Shown: positions 5,528 to 14,497, numbered from the stretch's first letter. The stretch: DNA of 20,676 nucleotides from Gammaproteobacteria bacterium UBA6968 (GCA_002450255.1 DJYW01000094.1:29568-50243), one strand, 5' to 3'. Numbers and translations: made by a program. The notes: generated by a model not told the origin, from the letters alone.

Positions 5528-6532
5528 CTAACGCGGCCCAATCCGCAGCATGCCTGCCTGCTGATCGATGCGAAATTTAAACTGCTGCAAAAAGTTCATG
5601 CCCAGCAGGCCGTCGACGTTCTCCCAGGCCTGCAAATCAATCACCGCCACATCTAAACCGCCGACAGCGGCCGCACCAATTTGCAAACCCTCTATCTTGA
5701 TCAGTTTACTCTGCACAGTACCACCAGCAACAGCGAGCGTAATCGGGCGCTCATCGCCGTTGGGTAGCCCAAGCCTTGCGACCGCCGCGGCTGACAATGT
5801 CGTCAACGACGCTCCCGTATCAATAATCAGCCGCACCAAACCAGCGCCCTTTACCGCAGCAACCACAACATAGTGCGAACCCTGCCGGTCCAACTGAATT
5901 GCTTCTTCATTACCGTGCGCCTGACGAAAACGGATCTTCCGCTCAAGCTCCTGGGCCAACGCGCCAACCTCTTGATCAAAATAAATCTGATAGATAGTGT
6001 CGAGCGCTTCATCATCACTGCGACTGTCGTACTGAGCTTGCGCCAATTCATAGCGCCACCGATTTTGCATGGGGTCCAACAGCAAGGCCGCATCAAGAAA
6101 GGCCTGTAGATCAAGCGGGCGCTTTTGTTCGCGCAGCACTCTGATTTGAGTCGCCACAAGACTTGCGATTTGCTCTTGCAGGTAGGCCGTTCGCTCCGCG
6201 TCTGTGGCCTCATACAACTCGGCAAATAAACGCTTAACCTGATCGAGGGGTGTGAGGTTGACGCCGCGCGATGCCGGCCTAAAGCCCACTTGGGCTTCAC
6301 CAGATTCGAATACTGCTGCAGGCTTTTTTATAGACCCCGGCTCAAGCTGCTGTTGCGTTGGCGCCACAGCTTCGTTAGATGGCGCTGTTGGCGTATTCGT
6401 GCGAGCGGAGTTAAAAATCTCGTGACCCCACCAACCAATAGCTAATCCAGCACCCAAACATCCAATCCCAAGCAAAAGCATTGCTCGAGCTCTACTGATT
6501 GCGCGTTGCTTGTTGGGTTTGCCTGTCGTCAT
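5528..6532 (-). CDS. Membrane-anchored retropepsin-like aspartic protease
   Basis: This is a clan AA (retropepsin-like) aspartic protease of about 334 residues. The N-terminus is basic and followed by one transmembrane segment (about residues 18-36), so the rest likely faces the periplasm. A Pro/Thr/Gln-rich linker and a helical region (about 90-205) precede the protease domain. That domain carries the catalytic IIDTGAS motif (about 237-242), then VAGG, a GLQIG segment and the second hallmark VDGLLGMNFLQQF near the C-terminus. Such single-domain proteases act as dimers. The substrate is unknown. I prefer the second in-frame ATG (6532) because GAGG precedes it closely; the first ATG is at 6544. 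It lies between ffh and rpsP, in the same direction, 169 bp after ffh. The stop is TAG. Confidence 0.87.
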   Translation of the reverse strand: MTTGKPNKQRAISRARAMLLLGIGCLGAGLAIGWWGHEIFNSARTNTPTAPSNEAVAPTQQQLEPGSIKKPAAVFESGEAQVGFRPASRGVNLTPLDQVKRLFAELYEATDAERTAYLQEQIASLVATQIRVLREQKRPLDLQAFLDAALLLDPMQNRWRYELAQAQYDSRSDDEALDTIYQIYFDQEVGALAQELERKIRFRQAHGNEEAIQLDRQGSHYVVVAAVKGAGLVRLIIDTGASLTTLSAAAVARLGLPNGDERPITLAVAGGTVQSKLIKIEGLQIGAAAVGGLDVAVIDLQAWENVDGLLGMNFLQQFKFRIDQQAGMLRIGPR

Positions 6533-6701
6533 AGCGCCTCGCATCGACGTTGCCGATCATATTGGATTAGCACAGGTCCTTGCCTACTGCTCCGCATCCG
6601 GATTCGCCGTCAAACGCGTGGTTCACCCGACTGTCTTCGGGGCGCAGTGCCTTGAAGGTCAGTCGTTTGCAAACTGATCTCTGCTCAGGTCAAAAAACAG
6701 C

Positions 6702-8105
6702 TTAGCGTCGGCGCATTCCTGGCGGCAGCCCTTGTGGGCCTCCAGGCATCTGCATACCCGGCATGCCCATGCCTTGCATACCGCGCATCATATTTTGCAT
6801 ACCACCTTTGCGCCCAACTTTTTTCATCATTTTCTGCATCTGCTTATACTGTTTAAGCAAACGGTTCACATCCGCGATCTGAGTACCACTACCACCCGCA
6901 ATGCGTTTCTTTCGAGACGCATTAATTAAGTCAGGGAAATGCCGCTCGCGCAGCGTCATCGAATCGATGATCACAGCCATGCGCTTGAACTGGTTTTCCG
7001 CCATTTGGGTTTTCTCCTGGCCTGGCAGTTGACCCATTCCAGGCAATTTTTCGAGCACCCCACTCAACCCGCCCATATTAGCCATCTGACTGATTTGATC
7101 GCGAAAGTCAGCTAAATCGAACTTCTTACCCTGAGTGATTTTTTTGGCGAGCTTTTCGGCTTTGACCTTATCGACCTTGCGTTCGGCTTCTTCGATCAGA
7201 GTTAGGACATCGCCCATCCCCAATATGCGCGAAGCCATCCGATCTGGATAAAACGGTTCTAGCGCATCGGTCTTTTCGCCCACCCCCATAAATTTGATGG
7301 GCTTACCGGTGATGGCGCGTACACTCAGAGCCGCACCGCCGCGCGCATCGCCGTCCGTCTTTGCCAGTACAACACCCGTCAAAGGCAAGGCGTCGTTAAA
7401 GGCTTTCGCCGTATTCGCAGCATCCTGGCCAGTCATTGCATCAACAACAAACAAGGTTTCGATCGGCTTAACGATGCCGTGCAGCGCCTGAATTTCGGCC
7501 ATCATGTCGGCATCAATCGCCAAGCGACCAGCAGTATCTACGATCAATACGTCGGCGAGGATACGATCCGCCTCTCGTAACGCACGACTGGCGATCTCCG
7601 CCGGACGCTCATCCGCGCTCGATTCAATAAATTGAGCGCCGACATCCTGCGCCAGCGTCTGTAACTGAGCGATAGCAGCCGGGCGATAAACGTCGGCGCT
7701 GACCACCGCGACCTTACGCTTCTGCCGTTCTTTTAAAAACTTAGCTAGCTTAGCGACCGTTGTGGTTTTACCCGCGCCCTGTAGGCCGGCCATCAATATG
7801 ACCGCCGGTGGTTTAGTCGCTAGATTCAGGGCATCGTTTTCTGCCCCCATCAGATTCACCAGCGAGTCATGCACGATCTTGATAAACGCTTCGCCAGGAT
7901 TCAGCGCGGCAGCCACATTTTGACCAATCGCTTTTGTTTTGACCTCAGCGGTAAAGTCTTTAACAACCTGTAGGGCAACATCCGCCTCTAATAGCGCGGT
8001 ACGAACATCGCGTAAGGCATCGCTGATATTGTCTTCGGACAAACGCGCTTTGCCGGAAATGGTCTTGAGACTTTGGGATAAACGCTCAGAAAGATTTTCA
8101 AACAT
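6702..8105 (-). CDS. ffh: Signal recognition particle GTPase Ffh
   Basis: Ffh binds 4.5S RNA and signal sequences of nascent membrane proteins and delivers them to FtsY at the inner membrane. The 467-residue product has the N domain (1-90), a GTPase G domain with GLQGAGKT (107-114), DTAGR (190-194) and KTDGDARGG (249-257), and the M domain (about 300-467) with KKFDLADFRDQI. It ends in a flexible Met/Gly/Pro-rich tail, as usual in this family. The length matches E. coli (453) with a slightly longer tail. A TATAAT element lies about 48 bp upstream. No 4.5S RNA gene was recognised in the window. Confidence 0.97.
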   Translation of the reverse strand: MFENLSERLSQSLKTISGKARLSEDNISDALRDVRTALLEADVALQVVKDFTAEVKTKAIGQNVAAALNPGEAFIKIVHDSLVNLMGAENDALNLATKPPAVILMAGLQGAGKTTTVAKLAKFLKERQKRKVAVVSADVYRPAAIAQLQTLAQDVGAQFIESSADERPAEIASRALREADRILADVLIVDTAGRLAIDADMMAEIQALHGIVKPIETLFVVDAMTGQDAANTAKAFNDALPLTGVVLAKTDGDARGGAALSVRAITGKPIKFMGVGEKTDALEPFYPDRMASRILGMGDVLTLIEEAERKVDKVKAEKLAKKITQGKKFDLADFRDQISQMANMGGLSGVLEKLPGMGQLPGQEKTQMAENQFKRMAVIIDSMTLRERHFPDLINASRKKRIAGGSGTQIADVNRLLKQYKQMQKMMKKVGRKGGMQNMMRGMQGMGMPGMQMPGGPQGLPPGMRRR

Positions 8106-8152
8106 AGTTCAGTGCTGCGATCAGGTTGCGGACGCGGGGCCGAGTTGCCGTC

Positions 8153-8158
8153 ATTATA
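8153..8158 (-). promoter_or_regulatory. Candidate -10 element of the ffh promoter
   Basis: A perfect TATAAT on the minus strand lies 47 nt upstream of the ffh ATG, just after the end of the glutamate synthase-like gene. No good -35 hexamer sits 16-18 bp upstream, so an activator or a weak promoter is possible. The predicted leader is about 40 nt. Confidence 0.45.
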
Positions 8159-8206
8159 GCCCCCATTTGGCGAATGCCGCAGCCCTTGGATAACGGAGAA
8201 GCTGGC

Positions 8207-9709
8207 TTAGCGGGCATCCTGTGACAACTCGCGCTGCGTATACAGCGCATGCAAGTCCAGAGACCGCCCATCAGTTTGCACAATGCGGCAGTGATGACGC
8301 TGTAACTGGCGCGGCTCGGCAACGCCACAAGCGTGTGCGATCACCTCGACTTCTTTGTTAATCGTGCGCGCATAGTGATTGACTCGTCCCGCTTTGTCGG
8401 TGACCACCAGACCGCGTTGCAATTGCAAGTCGTGGGTTGTGATGCCTGTCGGGCAAGTATTCTTGTTGCACTGCAATGCCTGGATACACCCGAGAGCGAA
8501 CATAAAGCCCCGCGCCGACACCACACAGTCAGCCCCAACGCATAGCGCCCAAGCTACTTGTGCCGGGGTCACTAGCTTCCCCCCCGCGATAACTTTGATG
8601 CGATGACGTAACCCAACCGCCTGCAGCAGATCAATTAGCAGCGGCAGACTTTCTCGCAAAGGTAGCCCCATATAGTCGATCAAACTGGCCGGTGCAGCAC
8701 CTGTTCCACCCTCAGCACCGTCTAGCGTAATGAAATCTGGTGCCGATTCCGCGCCGCGTAACTGAATCTCCATCACCAGTTCAGTCAGCCAATCGGCTGA
8801 ACCCAGGACGGTCTTAACCCCTACCGGTTTGCCGGTTTGTGCGCGGATAACCGCGATCAAATCCAGCAGTTCTGCGGCACTGCCGATATCCGGGTGGCGG
8901 TTTGGACTAATCGAATCCTGATGCACTGGTATGCGCCGCACCTGGGCAATTTCCGCGTTCACTTTTGCGGCGGGCAAAATACCGCCCTTGCCCGGTTTCG
9001 CGCCCTGACTAAGTTTCAGTTCAAACATGCGGACCGCAGGATGCGCCGCCGCTTCAGCAAGGAAGGGCAGACTCAAATTGCCTTCCGCATCCCGAAAACC
9101 ATATTTAGCGGTGCCAAGCTGTACCACTAGATCGCATCCAGACTCTAGGTGCCAAGAGGACAACCCGCCCTCGCCGGTATTCAGCCAGATGCCCGCTTGC
9201 TTCGCACCCTGCCCCAGCGCCTGTACGGCAGGCTTTGAAATAGCACCGTAACTCATAGCCGAAATATGGAATAGAGCCTGCGTGGTATACGGTGCTGGGC
9301 AGTGCGGGCCAAAGGTGACGGGCGCTATCGGGTGCGCCTCGGAGGCGAGCAGCGGATATGCGTCATTGGCGAAGAGAATCGTACCGGGCGGGCGTAAATC
9401 CCGCGAGGAGCCGAATGCCACCGTTGTATCAATGGCTTTTGCTGCCTGATAGACCCAGCTCCGCTCGGCCCTGTTGAACGGCATTTCCTCGCGATCCATG
9501 GCGAAGAAATACTGCCGGAAAAATTCGCCCAAGTGCTCGAACAAGTAGCGGAAACGGCCGATCACTGGGAAGTTACGCCGAATAGCGTGACGAGTCTGAG
9601 TGCGGTCAATGACGTAGAGGGCGACGCAAGACAACGCGGCCAGACCCAGCGCAAAAATAAATAGATGCGTTAATAGTTGGGTTATCGACACAACAACATT
9701 TGAATCCAC
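8207..9709 (-). CDS. FMN-binding glutamate synthase family protein
   Basis: The 500-residue product matches the central and FMN-binding domain of the glutamate synthase large subunit, without the glutaminase domain. An N-terminal transmembrane helix (about 10-34) suggests membrane association, with the catalytic domain following a basic segment. The domain carries LTLDGAEGGTGAAP-type residues near 328-340, KVIAGGKLVTP (372-382) and C408-X5-C414-X4-C419 ending in CPTG, the 3Fe-4S cluster pattern of glutamate synthases. The true reaction of these stand-alone proteins is not established. The start is GTG (9707-9709), chosen because GAGGA lies 8 nt upstream and no closer ATG exists. It is upstream of ffh and diverges from the ypjD-like gene. 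Confidence 0.9.
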   Translation of the reverse strand: MDSNVVVSITQLLTHLFIFALGLAALSCVALYVIDRTQTRHAIRRNFPVIGRFRYLFEHLGEFFRQYFFAMDREEMPFNRAERSWVYQAAKAIDTTVAFGSSRDLRPPGTILFANDAYPLLASEAHPIAPVTFGPHCPAPYTTQALFHISAMSYGAISKPAVQALGQGAKQAGIWLNTGEGGLSSWHLESGCDLVVQLGTAKYGFRDAEGNLSLPFLAEAAAHPAVRMFELKLSQGAKPGKGGILPAAKVNAEIAQVRRIPVHQDSISPNRHPDIGSAAELLDLIAVIRAQTGKPVGVKTVLGSADWLTELVMEIQLRGAESAPDFITLDGAEGGTGAAPASLIDYMGLPLRESLPLLIDLLQAVGLRHRIKVIAGGKLVTPAQVAWALCVGADCVVSARGFMFALGCIQALQCNKNTCPTGITTHDLQLQRGLVVTDKAGRVNHYARTINKEVEVIAHACGVAEPRQLQRHHCRIVQTDGRSLDLHALYTQRELSQDAR

Positions 9710-10180
9710 AACAGTTTTCCTCGATCTTAACTGACGCCTTTTCGAACCCGCAGGCCTGTTAATCGACCTCTCAACAAACCTCTGAACAGACCCCTCAAAG
9801 GATTTTTGCCAGTCGCGCTATCTTGGCGGCTTCGCAAGCACTTTTTGGACCCTGTTCAGCGCATTCATGGGGCCTGGCGAACCCTCGCAAACCGCGCTCT
9901 TTTCGCATTGCATTGGTTGTGCCAAACTTCAATATTTCTAGGCCATATAACCGCATCGACGAACTAACAGCCAATTAATTATGTTGACGCTTTCAACCAG
10001 CAGCGCTGTGTTTTTGCAATTCATGCAGACCTCTCCCCGGCCAAGGACTGGTCGTTCCATGGGGGTTCGATCGATATTAGTTCGATCGACAAAAGCTCGG
10101 CATTATTTCGTGTCTACTAAAATGCTTGCCCATATCGCCGCCAGATTGTTTCATGTCAGACCGCGCTGGTCTGATCTAGC
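9710..10180. other. Divergent intergenic region between the glutamate synthase-like and ypjD-like genes
   Basis: These 471 bp separate two outward-reading genes and should hold promoters for both; I could not assign them with confidence. Visible structure: CTGAACAG at 9782 and its inverse CTGTTCAG about 80 bp further on; two TCGATCGA palindromes with 15-bp spacing (10067-10074 and 10082-10089); and a 7-bp inverted repeat at 10156-10174 just before the ypjD-like start. An open frame on the plus strand from 9981 has no recognisable product. Confidence 0.5.
10156..10174 (+). promoter_or_regulatory. Hairpin and 8-codon frame just upstream of the ypjD-like start
   Basis: TCAGACC and GGTCTGA form a perfect 7-bp inverted repeat with a 5-nt loop, ending 6 nt before the ATG. 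The same stretch is a tiny frame, MSDRAGLI, from 10153 to its TAG at 10177-10179, ending one nt before the downstream ATG. The sequence CATGTCAGA occurs at both starts. No clear ribosome binding site precedes the long gene, so initiation may depend on this region. Confidence 0.35.
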
Positions 10181-11032
10181 ATGTCAGATCTAACAACGCT
10201 GCTGTTAATTGCTGCTGTGTTTGCCTATCTGGCGGGCTTCATACGCTTGTGGCGGCAACGAGCGCCGTTAATAGATCCCTCGCCAGCATCTGGCTTAACC
10301 CTCACGGGCGTTAGCTCACATCAAATCGATTCGCTCTTTTTTCTCATTAGCGGGGCCGCCGTGGTGTTGCACAGCCTGCTGCTCTCGCAATCGCTCTTCG
10401 TGCCGGGCGGGCTTAACCTAAGTTTAGTGACGGTATCCAATGTCGTCGCTTTGGTGATGCTCGGTGCCGTATTGGTCTGCAACGTGCGCCTGCCGGTGCA
10501 TAATCTCAATATCTTCTTGTTACCTATTGCCTTGTTTAACCTGACCTCATTAGCGCTTGCGGCGGATCGCCCTGTTACGGTGAGTGCCGCATTAAGCGAC
10601 GCTGAAATTTCTCACGTCATTTTATCCATCTCTGCATACGCTGTGCTGATGACGGCGGCCCTTCAGTCACTGTTACTGGCTTTTCAGGAGCGTCGTTTAA
10701 AACATCCTACGGCCCACAATCTGGCGTTTTTGCCGGCGCTAGAAACCATCGAGCGACTGTTACTTGCAATGCTCTGGATTGGCACGGGTTTACTGACCCT
10801 CTCCATAGTCACCGGATTTATATTTCTCGAGGACATGTTTGCTCAGCACGTTGTCCATCACACCATACTCACCACTTGCTCATGGCTGGTTTACAGCGGT
10901 TTTTTAATTGGCCACCACTTTGTCGGCTGGCGTGGTATTACGGCTATTCGCTGGAACCTCGCGGCTTTCGGCTTCCTGATGCTCGGTTATTTGGGCAGCA
11001 AATTCGTTATTGAGTACCTACTTCAATCATGA
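10181..11032 (+). CDS. ypjD: Inner-membrane cytochrome c assembly family protein (YpjD/CcsA-like)
   Basis: This 283-residue integral membrane protein has about eight predicted transmembrane segments (near 5-25, 50-70, 82-102, 109-128, 145-168, 190-216, 228-246 and 258-280). It resembles the C-terminal membrane core of the CcsA/CcmF heme-handling family. Candidate heme-ligand histidines lie within membrane segments (H64, H145, H226/H227). The tryptophan-rich WWD motif of true CcsA/CcmC is not obvious, as in the YpjD branch, whose function is poorly defined. It overlaps the next gene by 4 nt (ATGA), the same pairing with a CorC-like gene as in E. coli ypjD-yfjD. The start lacks a strong Shine-Dalgarno sequence. 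Confidence 0.88.
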   Translation: MSDLTTLLLIAAVFAYLAGFIRLWRQRAPLIDPSPASGLTLTGVSSHQIDSLFFLISGAAVVLHSLLLSQSLFVPGGLNLSLVTVSNVVALVMLGAVLVCNVRLPVHNLNIFLLPIALFNLTSLALAADRPVTVSAALSDAEISHVILSISAYAVLMTAALQSLLLAFQERRLKHPTAHNLAFLPALETIERLLLAMLWIGTGLLTLSIVTGFIFLEDMFAQHVVHHTILTTCSWLVYSGFLIGHHFVGWRGITAIRWNLAAFGFLMLGYLGSKFVIEYLLQS

Positions 11033-12333
11033 CTGAAAGTGAAATTCCGACCTGGGTGATGCTGCTTAGCATTGTTGTTTTAATGATGATGTCCGCGTAT
11101 TTTTCCGGCACCGAGACAGCCATGATGGCCCTCAATCGATACCGCTTAAGACATTTGGTGAAACGTCGCCATCGCGGTGCCACGAAAGCCGACCGCATGT
11201 TGGCCCGTCCGGATCGGCTGCTCGGCGTCATCTTAGTGGGTAACAACCTCGTCAACTTTTCTGCCGCTACTGTAGCCACCATAATCGGCTTTACATTATT
11301 CGGAGAAACCGGTGTTCTGCTGGCGCCCTGGGTACTCACCTTCACCTTTCTAATCTTCGCCGAGGTTGCGCCCAAGACCATCGCAGCAGAACGCCCGGAA
11401 AACTGGGCATTTAAAGCGGTTTTTGGCCTCGAACCCTTACTTAAGCTGTTTCATCCTGCGGTGGTTGCTGTGAATACCTTCAGCAACGTTTTAGTCCGTC
11501 CCTTTATTCGTGATAGCGAAGGCCAATCCGATCAACTGTCCGCTGAAGAACTACGCACCGTGGTCTCCGAAGGGGGCCACTCTGTTGGCGAACGACAGGC
11601 CATGCTTGCCCGTATTTTGGATTTAGAGTCCGTTTCGGTAAATGACATCATGGTGCCGCGTAACGAAATGGTTTGCATCGACATCGACGATGACATCAGC
11701 GATATATTGGCGGTTGCTTCTGCGAGCCAGCATACGCTGCTGCCAATTTTCAAAGACAACATCAACAACGTGATTGGAATTCTGCATCTGCGTCGCATGG
11801 TAAGACTGGTCAAACCAGCACAAGATGAACCCTTCTCCCGCGCCGATCTACTGGCATTGACACGAGAACCCTACTTCGTACCAGAGGGCACTGCCCTGCA
11901 TACGCAGCTGCTAAATTTCCAGAAAGAAAAACAGCGTCTCGCTCTGGTGGTTGACGAGTACGGTGACATTCAAGGCTTGGTCACTCTGGAAGACATACTG
12001 GAGGAAATCGTTGGTGAGTTTACCAGTGACTTTGCAGCTAACATTGCCGAAATTTCGCCGCAAGAAGACGGCACCTTCCTAATCGATGGCCTCGCAGTTT
12101 TACGCGACATCAACCGGGCTCTACGCTGGGATCTGCCCACCGACGGCCCAAAAACTCTAAACGGCTTTGTGCTCGAACATTTGGAAACGCTGCCGGAAGC
12201 CAATCTTTGTCTGCAGGTTGGCGATTATCAAATCGAAACCCTGCAAATTGCCGATAATGTGATTAAGAACATGAAGGTTCGTAGAGTTGCGACAAGCGTC
12301 GATCAAGAGGATGAAGGCGAAGTGACCGCCTAA
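11029..12333 (+). CDS. yfjD: HlyC/CorC family transporter (DUF21-CBS-CorC)
   Basis: The 434-residue protein has an N-terminal DUF21/CNNM transmembrane domain (about 8-150, with SAYFSGTETAMMALNRYRLRH and FAEVAPKTIAAERP), two CBS domains (about 204-340, including VNDIMVPRNEM and YGDIQGLVTLEDILEEIVGEF) and a C-terminal CorC_HlyC domain (about 350-425). Family members are linked to Mg2+ efflux or Mg/Co homeostasis, and CNNM/CorC homologues transport Mg2+. It overlaps the upstream ypjD-like gene by the 4-nt ATGA, indicating translational coupling. It converges on leuA with a 75-bp gap. In that gap I see only a short GATCG/CGATC stem and no strong terminator. Confidence 0.94.
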   Translation: MTESEIPTWVMLLSIVVLMMMSAYFSGTETAMMALNRYRLRHLVKRRHRGATKADRMLARPDRLLGVILVGNNLVNFSAATVATIIGFTLFGETGVLLAPWVLTFTFLIFAEVAPKTIAAERPENWAFKAVFGLEPLLKLFHPAVVAVNTFSNVLVRPFIRDSEGQSDQLSAEELRTVVSEGGHSVGERQAMLARILDLESVSVNDIMVPRNEMVCIDIDDDISDILAVASASQHTLLPIFKDNINNVIGILHLRRMVRLVKPAQDEPFSRADLLALTREPYFVPEGTALHTQLLNFQKEKQRLALVVDEYGDIQGLVTLEDILEEIVGEFTSDFAANIAEISPQEDGTFLIDGLAVLRDINRALRWDLPTDGPKTLNGFVLEHLETLPEANLCLQVGDYQIETLQIADNVIKNMKVRRVATSVDQEDEGEVTA

Positions 12334-12408
12334 AAAGGCGATCGCTTCGCTTGTCGATCCACAACCGCCTCGATATCTAACGATAAATTTGGCGTAGTAC
12401 GCTTAGCG

Positions 12409-14100
12409 CTAGCGATTCGTCCAGCGCCGGTTCAACGAAGAGATAATCGCCGCGAGACTGGCAGTGATCGTATTACGACTCAAACCAATGCCATAGCATG
12501 GCGCACCACCTTCGGTATCTTCTATTGCCAGAATACAGATGGCCTGAGCATCGGTACCGGTGTCTAAGGCGGTTTCCTGATAGCTCACCACTGTAACGGG
12601 TTCATTTAACGTTTCAGCCATGCCGTTCACGAACGCTTCAATCGGTCCAGACCCTTCACCACTGATGGTCAACAGATTTTCTGAAACCTCGACGCGAGCG
12701 ACACAACGCTGCTCGCGATCACGCCCTGTAACCAGATCGTAGTCGACCAGGCGATATGGGCCTGCATCAACAACATAATTTGCAATCAGCGCCGCATAGA
12801 TTTCATCAGTTTTGATTTCGCGGTCCAACTTCTCTGTGAGTTGCTGCACCAGCTTGCTGAACTCTACCAACAGATCGCGCGGTAACGACAAGCCAAAATG
12901 TTCTTCCAACAGGAAGCCGATGCCCCCTTTTCCAGACTGACTGTTGACCCGCACCGTCTCTTTGTAAGAACTGCCGACATCCTCCGGGTCTATCGGCAAA
13001 TACGGCACTTCCCATGAAGCACGATCAACGCGCGCCATGCCTTTTTTGATGGCGTCCTGGTGACTGCCAGAAAACGCAGTAAAGACTAACTCGCCCGCAT
13101 AAGGATGGCGTTCGTGGACAGGCAATTTGTTTACCGCTTCGGCCGTTTGCCGAATGCGTGGCATATCGCGCAGATCCAACGTTGGATCAACGCCCTGGCT
13201 AAACAGATTCATCGCAACAGTGACGATATCGCAATTGCCGGTACGCTCGCCGTTGCCGAACAGCGTGCCTTCAACGCGCTCAGCACCGGCCATCAAGGCC
13301 ATCTCGGTTGCTGCAACACCAGTACCGCGATCATTATGAGTATGCAGGCTGATTACCACGCTATCGCGATGTGGGAAGTGACTGCAGAACCATTCAATTT
13401 GATCGGCGTATATATTCGGCGTCGACATTTCCACCGTGCTTGGCAGATTGATAATCATCGGCGCTGCTGGCGTCGCGCCCCAGGTTTCAGCTACCGCTGT
13501 GCAAATATCGACGGCAAAATCCAGTTCCGTCCCAGTAAAGCTCTCAGGCGAGTACTCAAAGGTTATGTTAGAGTCGAGGCTGGCTAGGCCCGCTTTCACC
13601 AACTCGGTACCTTGTACAGCAAGGTCAATGATGCCCTGTCGGTCCATATTAAAGACAACGCGACGCTGCAATTCAGAGGTCGAGTTATAAAGATGGAAAA
13701 TCACATCATCGGCACCAGCCAACGCCTCACAGCTACGCTGAATCAGTTCCTCGCGCGCCTGACAGAGTACTTGGATGGCTACCCCTTGTGGGATTCGCCC
13801 TGCTTCGATGATGCGCCGGCAAAAGTCAAAATCAGGCTGCGACGCTGCGGGGAAACCCACTTCGATCTCCGCAAAACCGATCTCCAGCAGCAGATCCCAA
13901 AGTCGAAGTTTTTCATCGACATTCATTGGATCGATTAACGCCTGATTGCCATCACGAAGATCAACGCTGCACCAACGTGGTGACTCGGTTAAGACCTTGC
14001 CGGGCCATTGCCTGTTGTCCAATTGGATTGGCGCAAACGGCTTGTATTTTTGAAACGGCATAGCGCCTATCGCGCGTCCACTGCGAGGTTGCTGACTCAT
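12409..14100 (-). CDS. leuA: 2-isopropylmalate synthase
   Basis: LeuA condenses acetyl-CoA with 2-oxoisovalerate in the first committed step of leucine synthesis. The 563-residue product belongs to the longer LeuA branch (actinobacterial/yeast type) rather than the 523-residue E. coli type. The TIM-barrel catalytic domain has SVDLRDGNQAL (about 45-55) with the conserved Arg-Asp, and metal ligands H253 and H255 in SLHTHNDRGTG. The linker follows, then the C-terminal regulatory leucine-binding domain (about 430-563) for feedback inhibition. The ATG at 14100 follows GAGGAT by 7 nt; an internal ATG at 14061 is less likely. It is preceded by a 534-bp leader with signs of leucine attenuation. The stop is TAG. 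Confidence 0.96.
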   Translation of the reverse strand: MSQQPRSGRAIGAMPFQKYKPFAPIQLDNRQWPGKVLTESPRWCSVDLRDGNQALIDPMNVDEKLRLWDLLLEIGFAEIEVGFPAASQPDFDFCRRIIEAGRIPQGVAIQVLCQAREELIQRSCEALAGADDVIFHLYNSTSELQRRVVFNMDRQGIIDLAVQGTELVKAGLASLDSNITFEYSPESFTGTELDFAVDICTAVAETWGATPAAPMIINLPSTVEMSTPNIYADQIEWFCSHFPHRDSVVISLHTHNDRGTGVAATEMALMAGAERVEGTLFGNGERTGNCDIVTVAMNLFSQGVDPTLDLRDMPRIRQTAEAVNKLPVHERHPYAGELVFTAFSGSHQDAIKKGMARVDRASWEVPYLPIDPEDVGSSYKETVRVNSQSGKGGIGFLLEEHFGLSLPRDLLVEFSKLVQQLTEKLDREIKTDEIYAALIANYVVDAGPYRLVDYDLVTGRDREQRCVARVEVSENLLTISGEGSGPIEAFVNGMAETLNEPVTVVSYQETALDTGTDAQAICILAIEDTEGGAPCYGIGLSRNTITASLAAIISSLNRRWTNR

Positions 14101-14245
14101 AGTTCTATCCTCGAATTTCCAAGTTTTATTCCAGTTTTTTAGAAAGTTCTAACTCGGTTGCTATTCTGACTTTAGAGCGGCTCGCCCAGCTTCTCGCCTC
14201 GTTCATTGTCGGTTGAGTTGAGTGCGGCAGCGCCGTTCACTGATC

Positions 14246-14273
14246 AGAAAATAATACCCGCTATGGTAGCAGG
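14246..14273 (-). terminator. Candidate attenuator terminator in the leuA leader
   Basis: On the minus strand CCTGCT pairs with AGCGGG (six pairs, one G-T) around a 5-nt loop, followed by a T-rich TATTATTTTCT. It lies about 108-135 nt downstream of the candidate leader peptide stop and 146 nt before leuA, the place expected for a transcription attenuator. The stem is short, so intrinsic termination strength is uncertain. Confidence 0.45.
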
Positions 14274-14380
14274 AGTTTTGTCCGATACGCGCCTGTTCGC
14301 GAGCGATTCGAAGCAAAGCTGGGTGCTTAGGCAAAACGTATGGGAATCATGGGGTGGGCGATTGCCCTAGGGTATGAGTG

Positions 14381-14425
14381 TTACGCCGGAGAACCCGGCA
14401 GGAGGAGGCGGCGGAGAACAGACAT
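14381..14425 (-). CDS. leuL: Candidate leu operon leader peptide
   Basis: A 14-codon frame encodes MSVLRRLLLPGSPA, with four Leu codons (CTC, then CTC CTC CTG in a row) flanking two Arg codons. Leu-rich short peptides before leuA are classic sensors of charged tRNA-Leu: ribosome stalling at the Leu run changes the fold of the following RNA. A 5-bp stem, GCCGG/CCGGC, overlaps its last codons (14385-14399), a second, GGGC/GCCC, follows at 14356-14367, and a terminator-like hairpin comes later. A TTGACA promoter candidate lies about 100 bp upstream. Against it, no good ribosome binding site precedes the ATG, and the spacing to leuA (280 nt) is long. Confidence 0.5.
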   Translation of the reverse strand: MSVLRRLLLPGSPA

Positions 14426-14497
14426 ACGCAGCCCGGTGCGCGCCAAATTGACGTGAGCACAAAAAACGCGGCTGTTCCCTTGTGGTTCCATCGGGCG

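Noticed and set aside
14126..14206. 26-codon minus-strand frame between the attenuator hairpin and leuA (MNEARSWASR...LELSKKLE)
   Set aside because: It contains three Leu codons near its end but has no ribosome binding site, and the Leu codons are not clustered. The Leu-rich frame at 14381-14425 is a better leader peptide.
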